A stretch of 35,134 nucleotides of DNA from Chryseobacterium indologenes (GTDB lineage Bacteria > Bacteroidota > Bacteroidia > Flavobacteriales > Weeksellaceae): positions 1 to 35,134 of the forward strand of contig LAZY01000170.1 in NCBI GenBank assembly GCA_001013295.1, read 5' to 3'. Below are positions 26,093 to 34,263 of this stretch, piece by piece; position 1 is the first letter of the stretch; every line of letters starts with the position of its first letter. A program made the translations under genes and the position numbers. Below the pieces are notes generated by a model, which was given only the letters and a program-made list of their open reading frames with translations, made no database searches and was not told the origin of the DNA.

Positions 26093-26680
26093 TTATTCAG
26101 CACTTGTTTCTTCAGTGCTTTCTGCAGCAGCTTCCGGAGCTTCAGCAGCAGGAGTTTCTTCCACTACAGGAGCAGCTTCTTCAGCTTTAGCTTCTACAGT
26201 TTCAGGTTTGTTTTGAAGAGCAGAAACAACTCTCTGGATTGGAGACTGAAGTAATCCGATGATTTCACCGATCATTTCTTCTCTAGACTTGATGTTAGCC
26301 AACATGTCTAGGTTGTTGTCACCTACGTAGAAAGTTTCCTGAACAAAAGCAGACTTTAAAGCTGGCTTTTCATCTTTCTTTCTGAATCCTTGGATTAACT
26401 TAGCAGGAGCGTTTGCTGTATCAGCAATCATCAACGCTGAGTTTCCTTTGAAAGTAGGGAACATTTCAGAGTAATCTACTCCTTCAATTTGCTCCATTGC
26501 TTTCTGTAAAAGTGTATTTTTTACAACTTTTACTTTAATATTTTGCTTGAAAGCCTGTCTTCTGAAGTCAGAAGATTTACCAGCGTTCAAACCGTCTAAA
26601 TCTGCTACGTATACTACTTTTGCATCCTGAAGCAAATCTTTGATCTCTTGTATTGCTACAACTTTTTGGTCTTTTGTCAT
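26093..26680 (-). CDS. rplJ: Ribosomal protein uL10 with acidic C-terminal tail
   Basis: A 195-residue protein that anchors the L7/L12 dimers to the 50S stalk base. The body (about 1-165) has the family features, including a RNA-binding N-terminal domain (KVVYVADLDGLNAG, KVVKNTLLQKAM) and the C-terminal helix that binds L12. About 30 extra residues follow, made almost only of Ala, Glu, Pro, Thr and Ser. The E. coli protein ends near residue 165, so this tail is an extension. It lies 17 bases after rplA, leaving no room for an L10-binding leader in the usual place. Confidence 0.98.
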   Translation of the reverse strand: MTKDQKVVAIQEIKDLLQDAKVVYVADLDGLNAGKSSDFRRQAFKQNIKVKVVKNTLLQKAMEQIEGVDYSEMFPTFKGNSALMIADTANAPAKLIQGFRKKDEKPALKSAFVQETFYVGDNNLDMLANIKSREEMIGEIIGLLQSPIQRVVSALQNKPETVEAKAEEAAPVVEETPAAEAPEAAAESTEETSAE

Positions 26681-26697
26681 TGTCTTAAGGATTATTA

Positions 26698-27390
26698 TTA
26701 GTTAACAGATTTAGTATCAATTGCAATACCTGGGCTCATTGTAGAAGACAAATAGATAGACTTCACATAAGTTCCTTTAGCAGCAGTTGGCTTCATTTTG
26801 ATCAATGTAGAGATCAATTCCTGAGCATTTTCCTTGATTTTAGCAGCATCAAAAGACACTTTACCAATACCAGCATGGATAATACCGTATTTATCTACTT
26901 TGAAATCAATTTTACCAGCTTTTACTTCAGTTACTGCTTTACCAATTTCCATAGTTACAGTTCCTGATTTAGGGTTTGGCATTAAACCTCTTGGACCTAA
27001 TACTCTACCTAATGGACCTAATTTACCCATTACAGCTGGCATCGTAACGATAACGTCAACGTCTGTCCAACCTTCTTTGATTTTTTGTAAATATTCGTCA
27101 AGACCTACATAGTCAGCACCAGCAGCTTTAGCTTCTGCTTCTTTATCTGGAGTTACTAAAGCCAAAACTTTAACATCTTTACCAGTACCGTGAGGAAGAG
27201 ATACTACACCTCTTACCATTTGGTTTGCTTTTCTAGGGTCTACTCCTAATCTTACAGCGATATCTACTGAAGCATCAAACTTTGTAGTGTTCACTTCTTT
27301 TACAAGAGCTGAACCTTCTTCAAGGTTATAGATTCTTCCTTTTTCTACTTTGCTTAAAGCTTCCTTTTGCTTTTTTGTTAATTTTGCCAT
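26698..27390 (-). CDS. rplA: Ribosomal protein uL1
   Basis: A 230-residue, full-length L1, which binds 23S rRNA at the L1 stalk and in many bacteria represses its own operon by binding the rplK leader. Conserved segments include LPHGTGKDVKVLAL, GPLGRVLGPRGLMPNPKSGTV split around residues 120-140, and the C-terminal S-T-M-S-P-G-I-A-I-D. It lies 14 bases after rplK. The possible hairpin at 27904-27938 in the rplK leader could be its mRNA target. Confidence 0.98.
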   Translation of the reverse strand: MAKLTKKQKEALSKVEKGRIYNLEEGSALVKEVNTTKFDASVDIAVRLGVDPRKANQMVRGVVSLPHGTGKDVKVLALVTPDKEAEAKAAGADYVGLDEYLQKIKEGWTDVDVIVTMPAVMGKLGPLGRVLGPRGLMPNPKSGTVTMEIGKAVTEVKAGKIDFKVDKYGIIHAGIGKVSFDAAKIKENAQELISTLIKMKPTAAKGTYVKSIYLSSTMSPGIAIDTKSVN

Positions 27391-27404
27391 TTCTTCTTTA
27401 AGTA

Positions 27405-27851
27405 TTAAGCGTTAAAAGTTGGTTTAGTTCCTGTTACTCTTAATCCCATAGATCTAGCAGTACCTGCTACCATAGAAACAGCAGAATCCATTGTAAAACA
27501 GTTAAGATCCGCCATTTTATCTTCAGCGATTTTCTTTACCTGTTCCCAAGTTACAGAACCTACTTTGTTTCTGTTTGGTTCACCAGAACCTCCCTTGATT
27601 TTAGCTGCATCCATCAACTGGATTGCTGCAGGTGGAGTTTTAATAACGAATTCAAAAGATTTGTCTTCGTATACTGTAATTACTACAGGTAAAACTTGCC
27701 CTGGCTTATCTTGGGTTCTTCCGTTAAATTGCTTACAAAACTCCATGATGTTCACACCTGCAGAACCTAATGCTGGACCTACTGGTGGAGAAGGGTTAGC
27801 TGCGCCACCTTTCACCTGAAGCTTTACCATTTTAAAGACTTTCTTAGCCAT
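27405..27851 (-). CDS. rplK: Ribosomal protein uL11
   Basis: A 148-residue L11, part of the GTPase-associated centre of the 50S subunit. The N-terminal proline-rich thiostrepton-site segment (PSPPVGPALGSAGVNIMEF) and the C-terminal rRNA-binding segment (MVAGTARSMGLRVTG) are intact. It is the first gene of rplK-rplA-rplJ-rplL, with an excellent promoter at 27949-27979. secE and nusG, which usually precede rplK, are not adjacent here; the next gene upstream is a T9SS protein gene. Confidence 0.98.
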   Translation of the reverse strand: MAKKVFKMVKLQVKGGAANPSPPVGPALGSAGVNIMEFCKQFNGRTQDKPGQVLPVVITVYEDKSFEFVIKTPPAAIQLMDAAKIKGGSGEPNRNKVGSVTWEQVKKIAEDKMADLNCFTMDSAVSMVAGTARSMGLRVTGTKPTFNA

Positions 27852-27903
27852 TGTTTGTTTTTTAAATTTGAATAATTAATGAGTTTGGAAGCATTTATTA
27901 TTC

Positions 27904-27938
27904 AGTAGGTTATCTTACTCACCTATGACAAGCCTACT
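27904..27938 (-). promoter_or_regulatory. Possible L1-autoregulation hairpin in the rplK leader
   Basis: AGTAGG (27904-27909) pairs with CCTACT (27933-27938). A further CTT/AAG triple lies inside, with a four-base one-sided bulge, around a loop containing GGTGAG on the minus strand. It sits just after the predicted start point. L1 is known to bind a bulged helix in rplK leaders of other bacteria. The match to that site is judged by shape only. Confidence 0.35.
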
Positions 27939-27948
27939 TTTTGGACTG

Positions 27949-27979
27949 CAAAAGTATAAAATATTTTTGAAACTACAAA
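27949..27979 (-). promoter_or_regulatory. Promoter of rplKAJL
   Basis: The minus strand has TTTG (27976-27979), exactly 19 bases, then TACTTTTG (27949-27956), a full match to the Bacteroidetes consensus. The start point would be near 27943, giving a leader of about 92 nt before the rplK ATG. Confidence 0.85.
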
Positions 27980-28085
27980 CGGATACTGTTGATTTTTAAA
28001 AAGTTTTAAAAAATAATTGATATTCAGAATTTAATATTTCCGATTTCTATCCTTCTAAAATATTTCTATCAGCTTAAAGAAAGAA

Positions 28086-28110
28086 AAGGAGAACAGATCA
28101 CTGCCTCCTT
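28086..28110 (-). terminator. Weak terminator after the propeller-like T9SS gene
   Basis: AAGGAG (28086-28091) pairs with CTCCTT (28105-28110), and a CAG/CTG triple can extend the stem inward. A T/C-rich run follows on the minus strand. It lies 32 bases past the stop of the gene at 28143. Confidence 0.5.
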
Positions 28111-28142
28111 CACCCTAATTTTATGATGATTATTATGAAAAA

Positions 28143-29765
28143 TTATTTTTTAAGAAATTTCAAGCTCTCCTCTTTTTCTTTTATTTTAAGAATATACATT
28201 CCTTTTACAAGATCTTTAACCTCTATTATCCCCTGCTTTATTGATCCGTTTTTCACCAGTTGCCCTGCAGCATTATAAATACTGAAGTCCTGATCTTTCA
28301 CACCCTCTATATGAATAAAGTCTGTAGCAGGATTAGGATATACTTTGAATCCTGAGTTTTTAGAAATCTCATGGGTAGCCATTGTTCCTTCAGGAAAAAT
28401 TAAATTCTGTGCATATACAGCCTGTACATTATCACCGGCTTTCTGTTCCTGAAATACAACAACTCCCTGACCATTTACAGGTCTTAATACGGAAGGATAT
28501 GCTTTAGAGGCAGCAAAGGTTGCCACAGGAAGATAATGCTCCTGCCACGCAAATTCTCCGTTTCCGTCAAGCAAAACGGCATTCAGAGAAACATTGAGTG
28601 CAGTTCCTTCTTTTTTCTGTACTACAAAATAAGGTTTGTCATTCACCAGCTGCAGATCACCATAATGAAACATCGATATATTGTCAATAGGGAAAACCTG
28701 CTTGGCATTATCGGTGAAAAGCCTTGCTCCTGTACCTTTATCAAACTTTTGGATGAATTCTCCATTCTGTCCCTGCGATGAAGAGCTATAATTCGACATA
28801 GCCCAAATATAAGGTGATCCCGGAGCAAATGCCATTTTCATATCTTTTTCGAAATAAGTCTGATTGGTATCGAAGTCTACTCCTACATTTCCCCACGGGA
28901 GATTACTGTTGGCATCAATTCTCTGAAGGTAAGCATCAAACCTCATATTTTCGCCACTGCTAAATCCGTAATAAACCACGTTGCCATCTACTGCTCCCGA
29001 GTACTTTGTATTGTAAGCCGTAGATTTTGTGGTGATCTGCTTAGGACCATCCCAAAGAATCGTTCCTGTTTTCAGACTAAGCTTTTGAGCAAACAGATAA
29101 CTTGTAGTACCGAAAGATACTTGTTTATGGAAAATCAGTTCACATTCGTCATTCGGTAATTCAAAAAGGTTAGCAGGAATTGTATTTTTGGCAGCGTCAT
29201 TGGATTGAATCTGGGTGGGAGCTGACCACACTGCCTGCCCCGTAGCATCAAATTTCTGAACTTTTGTATATTTCTGACTGGGCGGGAAGTACGCCACCAC
29301 AATTTCCCCCGTAGACAAAGGCAGGATAGTTGGCAGATAAGCTTCTCCCAGACTGATTCCATTAGGCCATACTGATACGCCTTGTGGAGTAATTTTAAAA
29401 ATATATCCAGGATTACCAGACCCGGTTCCCGTCACTCCTATATATAGATTATCCGAAGAATCTACTGCTGTATTTTCTACCACGGTATAAGTACTCATTG
29501 GGATCTGGTCTGTAATTTTGATTCCGTCTGCGCCTAATTGTTTATTTCCGAATTTGTCTAAAATCTGTAGTCTCAATTCAAAGTTGATGGGTGCCGGTAC
29601 CGATTTCCAGTAGCCGATATAGGTTTTTCCATCACTTGTGGTTGCAGCAAAAGAAGATCCGCCAGGTTTTGATATTAAAAGGTTCTGATCAAGTAAAGGA
29701 TTCCATTGCGCCTTTCCCGAAAAGCATAAGGATAAGGTCACAAAAATGGTAAGTAATTTTTTCAT
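28143..29765 (-). CDS. T9SS-exported propeller-like protein
   Basis: A 540-residue secreted protein with a signal peptide (about 1-20, ending SGKAQ). The body is a run of beta-strand modules about 40-60 residues long (for example GKTYIGYWKS, DNLYIGVTGTGSGNPGYIFKI, GEIVVAYFPPS, GNVVYYGFSSG), like proteins that form propellers, with no catalytic motif I recognise. The last 75 residues are a type A T9SS sorting domain (VYPNPATDFIHIEGV, FSIYNAAGQLVKNG, LVKGMYILKIKE, LKFLKK). It is preceded by paired 15-bp direct repeats (29829-29875) and lies downstream of a membrane-anchored LuxR-type regulator on the same strand, suggesting specific control. Confidence 0.87.
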   Translation of the reverse strand: MKKLLTIFVTLSLCFSGKAQWNPLLDQNLLISKPGGSSFAATTSDGKTYIGYWKSVPAPINFELRLQILDKFGNKQLGADGIKITDQIPMSTYTVVENTAVDSSDNLYIGVTGTGSGNPGYIFKITPQGVSVWPNGISLGEAYLPTILPLSTGEIVVAYFPPSQKYTKVQKFDATGQAVWSAPTQIQSNDAAKNTIPANLFELPNDECELIFHKQVSFGTTSYLFAQKLSLKTGTILWDGPKQITTKSTAYNTKYSGAVDGNVVYYGFSSGENMRFDAYLQRIDANSNLPWGNVGVDFDTNQTYFEKDMKMAFAPGSPYIWAMSNYSSSSQGQNGEFIQKFDKGTGARLFTDNAKQVFPIDNISMFHYGDLQLVNDKPYFVVQKKEGTALNVSLNAVLLDGNGEFAWQEHYLPVATFAASKAYPSVLRPVNGQGVVVFQEQKAGDNVQAVYAQNLIFPEGTMATHEISKNSGFKVYPNPATDFIHIEGVKDQDFSIYNAAGQLVKNGSIKQGIIEVKDLVKGMYILKIKEKEESLKFLKK

Positions 29766-29828
29766 AGTGGTATTGTTTTAAATAGGAAGCAAAGGAATAC
29801 AATCTCTGCTGACAGTCTTTAAAATTGG

Positions 29829-29875
29829 CCACACAATTACCACTTAAGGAATAAAAAGCACCACACTATTACCAC
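29829..29875 (-). promoter_or_regulatory. Paired direct repeats upstream of the T9SS gene
   Basis: Two 15-base copies, CCACACAATTACCAC (29829-29843) and CCACACTATTACCAC (29861-29875), differ at one position and start 32 bases apart, close to three helical turns. They lie 64 bases upstream of the ATG at 29765, between the LuxR-type regulator gene and the T9SS gene. Tandem same-face sites are typical of regulator binding. The cognate protein is unknown, with the neighbouring regulator the first candidate. Confidence 0.5.
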
Positions 29876-29908
29876 ACACCTTCAAAATACATACTAATAA
29901 TCAATACC

Positions 29909-31465
29909 TTACAATTCATTGAGATAATGAGCAAGATCTTCTTTTGTATTGGTAAGATTCATTTTTTTTCTCAATCTTGTTCTTGAATTTTCGATTGTTT
30001 TTGGGGTTACATTCAGAAGGTTCGAAATTTCTTTTGTAGATAATTTGAGTTTCAACATAGCCGCAAGTCTTTTGTCATAATTAGTCAGTCCTGGATGTTT
30101 ACGGTCCAGATTTTCATAAAACGATTCGTGGATATTCAGAAAATGATATTCAAAATCTCCCCAGGAGTCCTGCTTGGTATTCAGTTTTATCTCGTTGATA
30201 ATTCTTGAGACTTCGTCGATCTCACTATCTTTCAGTTTAGATTTCAATACATTCACCTGTTCTAAAAGAGACTTGAAAATTTCTTCAATTTTAGACTGCT
30301 CCATCGATTTGTAGACCAGCATTTTCTCTTTCATCTGATTGTCTATCTCCAGCTCTTTTTCACGGTTTTCAATGAGCTTTTTTTCAAGGCGAAGCTTTTC
30401 AGCTTTATTTCTGAAATTAATAAGAAGCAGAATGCAGATCACCAGCACCAGTAAAAGAATAACGACCATTACCGCATACTGCATATTCTTTCTGTCCTGC
30501 TCTATTGTATCCAGTCTCTTCTGCAATTCATAGTCATGTTTCACTTTCAGCCTTTCAACGTTCACCGCTTTTTCTTCTACATTCAGCAAATCTCTTATGG
30601 AGTCATATTTTTTAAAGGTTTCAGTTGAAAGTTTATAATCTTTATTCAGCTGATATGCTTTGTATAAAGTTCGCAGGTAGTTTGTATCATCAAAACTTAC
30701 AGCATTCGGGACTACATAATTTCCTACATTTCTGGCATACAGCAGTGCTTTTTCAGGGTTTCCTGTTTCAATATAGAAATTGGCAAGATTATAGTTGACC
30801 TGGTAGTTTGATTTTTTATCGTCAATATTATTATTCTTCAAAATGTCATTTGCTTCCAACAGATAACTTTCCGCTTTCACATGATTTCCTTCCAGAAAAT
30901 TCAGCTTCCCAAAGTTTGAAAAGACAAAAGCTTTCAGAACTGGATTATCATAGTTTTCAAAAGTTGACAGCCCTTTTTCAAAGTAATATCTTGAAGAGTC
31001 CAGTTTAGACAGTACCAAATATGCGTTTCCCAGGTTATTGAATGCTTTAACGGTTTCTACCTGTTTTTTCTTTTTCTGATAAAAGTTTAAAAGTTTTTTG
31101 TAGTAAGTGACTGCCCGCCTGGTATCATTAAGCTGAGAATAGGTATAAGCAAAAATACCATCTATTTTAGCCGTTTTTTCTTCATCTTTATCCAGAAATA
31201 AATGATAAGCTTTGTTAGAATAATCCAATGCCATGTCGAAATAGTTCATATCACTATAGATTTTGGCAGCTTCTATATAAAAGTCACCTAAATCTTTGTC
31301 CTGAACACTTTTCCTCGCGTTCTGTATGTAATGTTCTGCTTTTGGCCAATCTTTAAATTTCAGCTCATTGGCTGTATTCATATATTGCTCATACTCTTTT
31401 CTTTCCTGTCCCCAACAGAATATCACTGAAAACAACAGCCCTATAAAAAGTAGACGTTTCCCCAT
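29909..31465 (-). CDS. Membrane-anchored TPR regulator with LuxR-type helix-turn-helix
   Basis: A 518-residue protein from the ATG at 31465 (MGKRLLFIGLLFSVIFCWGQ, a signal peptide). Residues about 30-300 are tetratricopeptide repeats in the periplasm (for example FYIEAAKIYSDMNYFDMALD, AFNNLGNAYLVLSKLDSSRY). A transmembrane helix at about 328-350 (YAVMVVILLLVLVICILLLI) is followed by a coiled coil (about 352-420) and a C-terminal LuxR/GerE-type DNA-binding domain (about 468-518: LKLKLSTKEISNLLNVTPKTIENSRTR split around its turn). This is a common Bacteroidetes one-component sensor layout. The frame extends 43 codons further upstream, but the signal peptide fixes the start. The T9SS gene with direct-repeat sites lies next downstream. 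Confidence 0.9.
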   Translation of the reverse strand: MGKRLLFIGLLFSVIFCWGQERKEYEQYMNTANELKFKDWPKAEHYIQNARKSVQDKDLGDFYIEAAKIYSDMNYFDMALDYSNKAYHLFLDKDEEKTAKIDGIFAYTYSQLNDTRRAVTYYKKLLNFYQKKKKQVETVKAFNNLGNAYLVLSKLDSSRYYFEKGLSTFENYDNPVLKAFVFSNFGKLNFLEGNHVKAESYLLEANDILKNNNIDDKKSNYQVNYNLANFYIETGNPEKALLYARNVGNYVVPNAVSFDDTNYLRTLYKAYQLNKDYKLSTETFKKYDSIRDLLNVEEKAVNVERLKVKHDYELQKRLDTIEQDRKNMQYAVMVVILLLVLVICILLLINFRNKAEKLRLEKKLIENREKELEIDNQMKEKMLVYKSMEQSKIEEIFKSLLEQVNVLKSKLKDSEIDEVSRIINEIKLNTKQDSWGDFEYHFLNIHESFYENLDRKHPGLTNYDKRLAAMLKLKLSTKEISNLLNVTPKTIENSRTRLRKKMNLTNTKEDLAHYLNEL

Positions 31466-31586
31466 AATCAATATAATTCCATATAAAATTATAAAATCAT
31501 TTGATAAAACAACAGGTAATCTCTCATTACACCTTATAAAATGACAAAATATTCTATTTATAATGAAAAAGGTATTAAACGAAAAA

Positions 31587-31611
31587 AAGGCCATTTACAA
31601 TAAATGACCTT
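31587..31611 (-). terminator. Terminator of the VGINT three-gene operon
   Basis: A stem of AAGG and CATTTA (31587-31597) pairs with TAAATG and CCTT (31601-31611) with one C-A mismatch and a three-base loop. It is followed by a run of seven T on the minus strand. It lies 28 bases beyond the stop at 31640. Confidence 0.85.
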
Positions 31612-31639
31612 CTATATTTTAAACAATAAATTTCAGTTT

Positions 31640-32311
31640 CTAAAACCCCGATGGTTTATTAATCGTTTGGGTAGATCCATCAGTTCCTCCAAGATCAGCA
31701 TTCACATCATTGATATTCTGTTTTGTAACCAATCTTTTATAGGCCATCAGATACAGATCTACTGTAAAATTATTATAAGTTCTGGGTGGATTCGCCGAAC
31801 TCGCATTAATAATCCTGCTGTTATCTGTAAATCTAGCTCTTATATGCCAGGTTCCGTTACTTTTGAACGCTGCCACATCAGGAGACCCCTGCTTGTTATC
31901 ATTAACACCGTTATCTCCGTAATCAAGCATTACATTGGTAGAATTATCATTAAGTTTAAATGAATAGTTCTGAACAACTACAAGAAAGTTGTTGGCATCA
32001 ATTTTAGTATCATAATCAGTAACTCCTGCACCAGAAACTCCGGTAAGCGAAAGTTTTAGATAATTGAACAGACCACTGCTTTCAAGATTAGGGTTATAGA
32101 GCTGAAGACCATTTTGAGAGGTTGCTAAAAAGCTTCCCCCAGTCATTGTGGGTTCTCCAGGGTTTCTAAGATATAAAGCATTTGTATATGACTTTCCGTT
32201 GACATCGAGTGTTTCAGCCGGATTTTTTGTATTAATTCCTACTTTACCGATTTGAGCATTTAAAAACAGCCCCAAAAAGGTAATCATGATGATATAAATT
32301 TTTCTTTCCAT
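31640..32311 (-). CDS. VGINT-type secreted protein of unknown function (third of three)
   Basis: A 223-residue secreted protein with a signal peptide (about 1-19, ending FLNAQ) followed by IGKVGINTKNPAETLDVNG, a signature common at the mature N-terminus of flavobacterial surface proteins. The rest is beta-rich, with a TKIDANNFLVVVQNYSF strand pair and an N-G-T-W-H-I-R-A-R-F segment that recur, in altered form, in the two upstream genes. There is no T9SS sorting domain and no catalytic motif. It lies 10 bases after its paralogue and just before a strong terminator. Confidence 0.8.
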   Translation of the reverse strand: MERKIYIIMITFLGLFLNAQIGKVGINTKNPAETLDVNGKSYTNALYLRNPGEPTMTGGSFLATSQNGLQLYNPNLESSGLFNYLKLSLTGVSGAGVTDYDTKIDANNFLVVVQNYSFKLNDNSTNVMLDYGDNGVNDNKQGSPDVAAFKSNGTWHIRARFTDNSRIINASSANPPRTYNNFTVDLYLMAYKRLVTKQNINDVNADLGGTDGSTQTINKPSGF

Positions 32312-32321
32312 TGTTTTGTTT

Positions 32322-32969
32322 TTATTGAAGCCCTAGAGGCGTATTGGTTGAAACTCCTGAGTAAACTGGTGAACCTGATGCAGACACAGAACCTGAAAAA
32401 GTACCCCAATCTTTAACCAGTGATTTTTCAAAAACATTTAAAGTAAACGTCCATGTACCGTTCTGTGAACCGGTAGTTCCTGCACCTTTAAACCCGAGAT
32501 TAACAGCATGATAAGTTTTTCCTCCTCTTGTAACTTTGGTTACTTCCGCAGAATACGCCCCAAAAGATTTGGGAGTGGTCGTTGAGATTGTTGCCGATGT
32601 TGCTACGGTAAAAGAAGCCCCAGTAATAGCAACCACATATTTGTCAGTCTCCAGTCCTGTACTCAAGTTGACCACTTCATCCTGGCTAACATTTGTTAAA
32701 ACAACATTATAAGCATTAACAGGGGCAACATTACGAAGGGCAATGTCTAGTAACTTAACTTTCCCAACGGGAGAAGAGTCCTTAGAGCGGGTAATAAGTA
32801 AATAATTTCCATCTGCAAATGTATTCTCAGTATCTACCAAATAAGATTCTACCAATGTCTCTCCTTCTACATCTAAAGTTCCTTTAGGAGTCTTGGTATT
32901 GATTCCCACCTGGGCGTTAACAGCGAAAAATGTGCATGCTGCAAAGTATAGCGTGATAATTTTTTTCAT
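32322..32969 (-). CDS. VGINT-type secreted protein of unknown function (second of three)
   Basis: A 215-residue secreted protein with a signal peptide (about 1-19, ending AVNAQ) and the signature VGINTKTPKGTLDVEG. The central part has TDKYVVAITGASFTV, equivalent to the FLVV strand of its neighbours, and NGTWTFTLNVFEKSLVKDWG, which aligns with GEWTLNLLVFDRSYAKEFN in the first gene. The tail is Ser/Gly-rich and low in complexity. No sorting domain or active site was seen. It lies 16 bases after the first gene and 10 bases before the third, so the three form one operon. Confidence 0.8.
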   Translation of the reverse strand: MKKIITLYFAACTFFAVNAQVGINTKTPKGTLDVEGETLVESYLVDTENTFADGNYLLITRSKDSSPVGKVKLLDIALRNVAPVNAYNVVLTNVSQDEVVNLSTGLETDKYVVAITGASFTVATSATISTTTPKSFGAYSAEVTKVTRGGKTYHAVNLGFKGAGTTGSQNGTWTFTLNVFEKSLVKDWGTFSGSVSASGSPVYSGVSTNTPLGLQ

Positions 32970-32985
32970 TACATTATTTGTTTTT

Positions 32986-33615
32986 TTATTGTATTAAAGG
33001 AGCCGCAGCCGAACCCGTTGTAGAAGTTGCAGTTGCTCCAAGATTCTGTGTGGAATTAAATTCTTTAGCATATGATCTATCAAATACCAGCAAATTCAGA
33101 GTCCACTCTCCGGTAGGGAAAGATGAATCCGGAGAAAACCCCTGATAATCTGCTTTAAGCTTCCAGGTTCCTCCGGAAGAGAATGCAAATATCTGTGGCA
33201 TCGGAGTAAGCCAGTCTGCAGAAAAAGTCCTGATAGGCTGCGTAAAGCCGAAAGAAGAAATTACTACAAGGAATTTTTGAGAGTTGATCTTGGTGTCAAA
33301 CTGATTTACCCAGTCCTTGTCTGAGGGGTCACAGGTAATTTTATACTGGATAAGGTTAATAGGAGCCGGAGAATTCGGTACAAAAGTATCGTTATAGTCC
33401 GTAATTTTGTTTTCCGGTGAAGGAGACTTGATAATAAAGGTATAATTTTCATTAGTGCCCAGCTTTTCCATAGGCTGTTTGAAAACTATTCCGGATGTCT
33501 TCATTGTACCATTTACAGTCAGTTCTTTTTCAGGCGTTGTGGTATTGATACCAACCTGAGCATAAGTCATAGAGACTAGTCCCAACAAAAGGATTGTCGA
33601 AATAATTTTTGTCAT
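32986..33615 (-). CDS. VGINT-type secreted protein of unknown function (first of three)
   Basis: A 209-residue secreted protein with a signal peptide (about 1-19, ending MTYAQ) and VGINTTTPEKELTVNG. It shares TKINSQKFLVVISSFGF, GGTWKLKADYQGF and EWTLNLLVFDRSYAKEFN with the next two genes at matching positions, so the three are tandem paralogues. The tail is Thr/Ser/Ala-rich. No function is recognised; a fibre or surface-layer component is possible. It is the first gene of the operon, and I could not find a clear TAnnTTTG box immediately upstream. Confidence 0.8.
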   Translation of the reverse strand: MTKIISTILLLGLVSMTYAQVGINTTTPEKELTVNGTMKTSGIVFKQPMEKLGTNENYTFIIKSPSPENKITDYNDTFVPNSPAPINLIQYKITCDPSDKDWVNQFDTKINSQKFLVVISSFGFTQPIRTFSADWLTPMPQIFAFSSGGTWKLKADYQGFSPDSSFPTGEWTLNLLVFDRSYAKEFNSTQNLGATATSTTGSAAAPLIQ

Positions 33616-34150
33616 TGGATATGTGTTTATTTTTTTATAATTTTTCTTCTCCTTGCGCTTTCATTTCCATTTAAGTGTCAATAGAAAACACAGAAGCTTC
33701 ATATACATTTACTGTATACTCAATAAGAAAAATATAAATTTTATGGATTAACAGACAGTAAACTTACAATAAGTATGCCATCAAAAGTGAATCTATTGTT
33801 AGAAATCCCATAAACAAAAGGAAAACCAACCGTTATCCCGCAAATGTGAATATTCAATATCGGCAAAGTGCTCTATAGAAGCAGATAGCAAGCAAATTAA
33901 TATTTTATATTTTTAACAAAAAATATAAAAAAATTATTAAAACTCGAAAATAAAGGGTGAAATAAGGCTATTTATTTTCAATAATTAATTATTAACGATA
34001 AAACCATAACGAAATAGCATATGAATGAGTGTATCGTCCGCTTAATATATACCAGCTCCGGTTAAAACAAAGGATAAGAAACTGTAACTAATAAACGGGC
34101 TGGAGAATATATAGTGATAAAATAGCTTTATTGAGATTGCTATGAAATGC

Positions 34151-34183
34151 AAACCTAACAGGTTTTTGAAACCTGTTAGGTTT
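34151..34183. repeat. Perfect 15-bp palindromic hairpin
   Basis: AAACCTAACAGGTTT (34151-34165) and AAACCTGTTAGGTTT (34169-34183) are exact inverted copies around TTG. There is no flanking gene end on the left. From memory, palindromes of this CCTAACAGG type are dispersed in Flavobacteriia genomes; only this one copy is seen in the window. Confidence 0.7.
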
Positions 34184-34236
34184 ATACTATATTCCGCAAA
34201 TTTTACATCAATACTTACTATAGTCTTAAAAAAAAA

Positions 34237-34263
34237 AAAAGACCGCTAAAATAGCAGTCTTTT
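34237..34263 (-). terminator. Orphan intrinsic terminator beside the IS
   Basis: AAAAGACCGCT (34237-34247) pairs with AGCAGTCTTTT (34253-34263), with one C-A mismatch. On the minus strand it is followed by an uninterrupted run of at least 12 T, so it is built to stop minus-strand transcription arriving from the right. No minus-strand gene is present there, because the IS begins 14 bases away. Confidence 0.75.
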
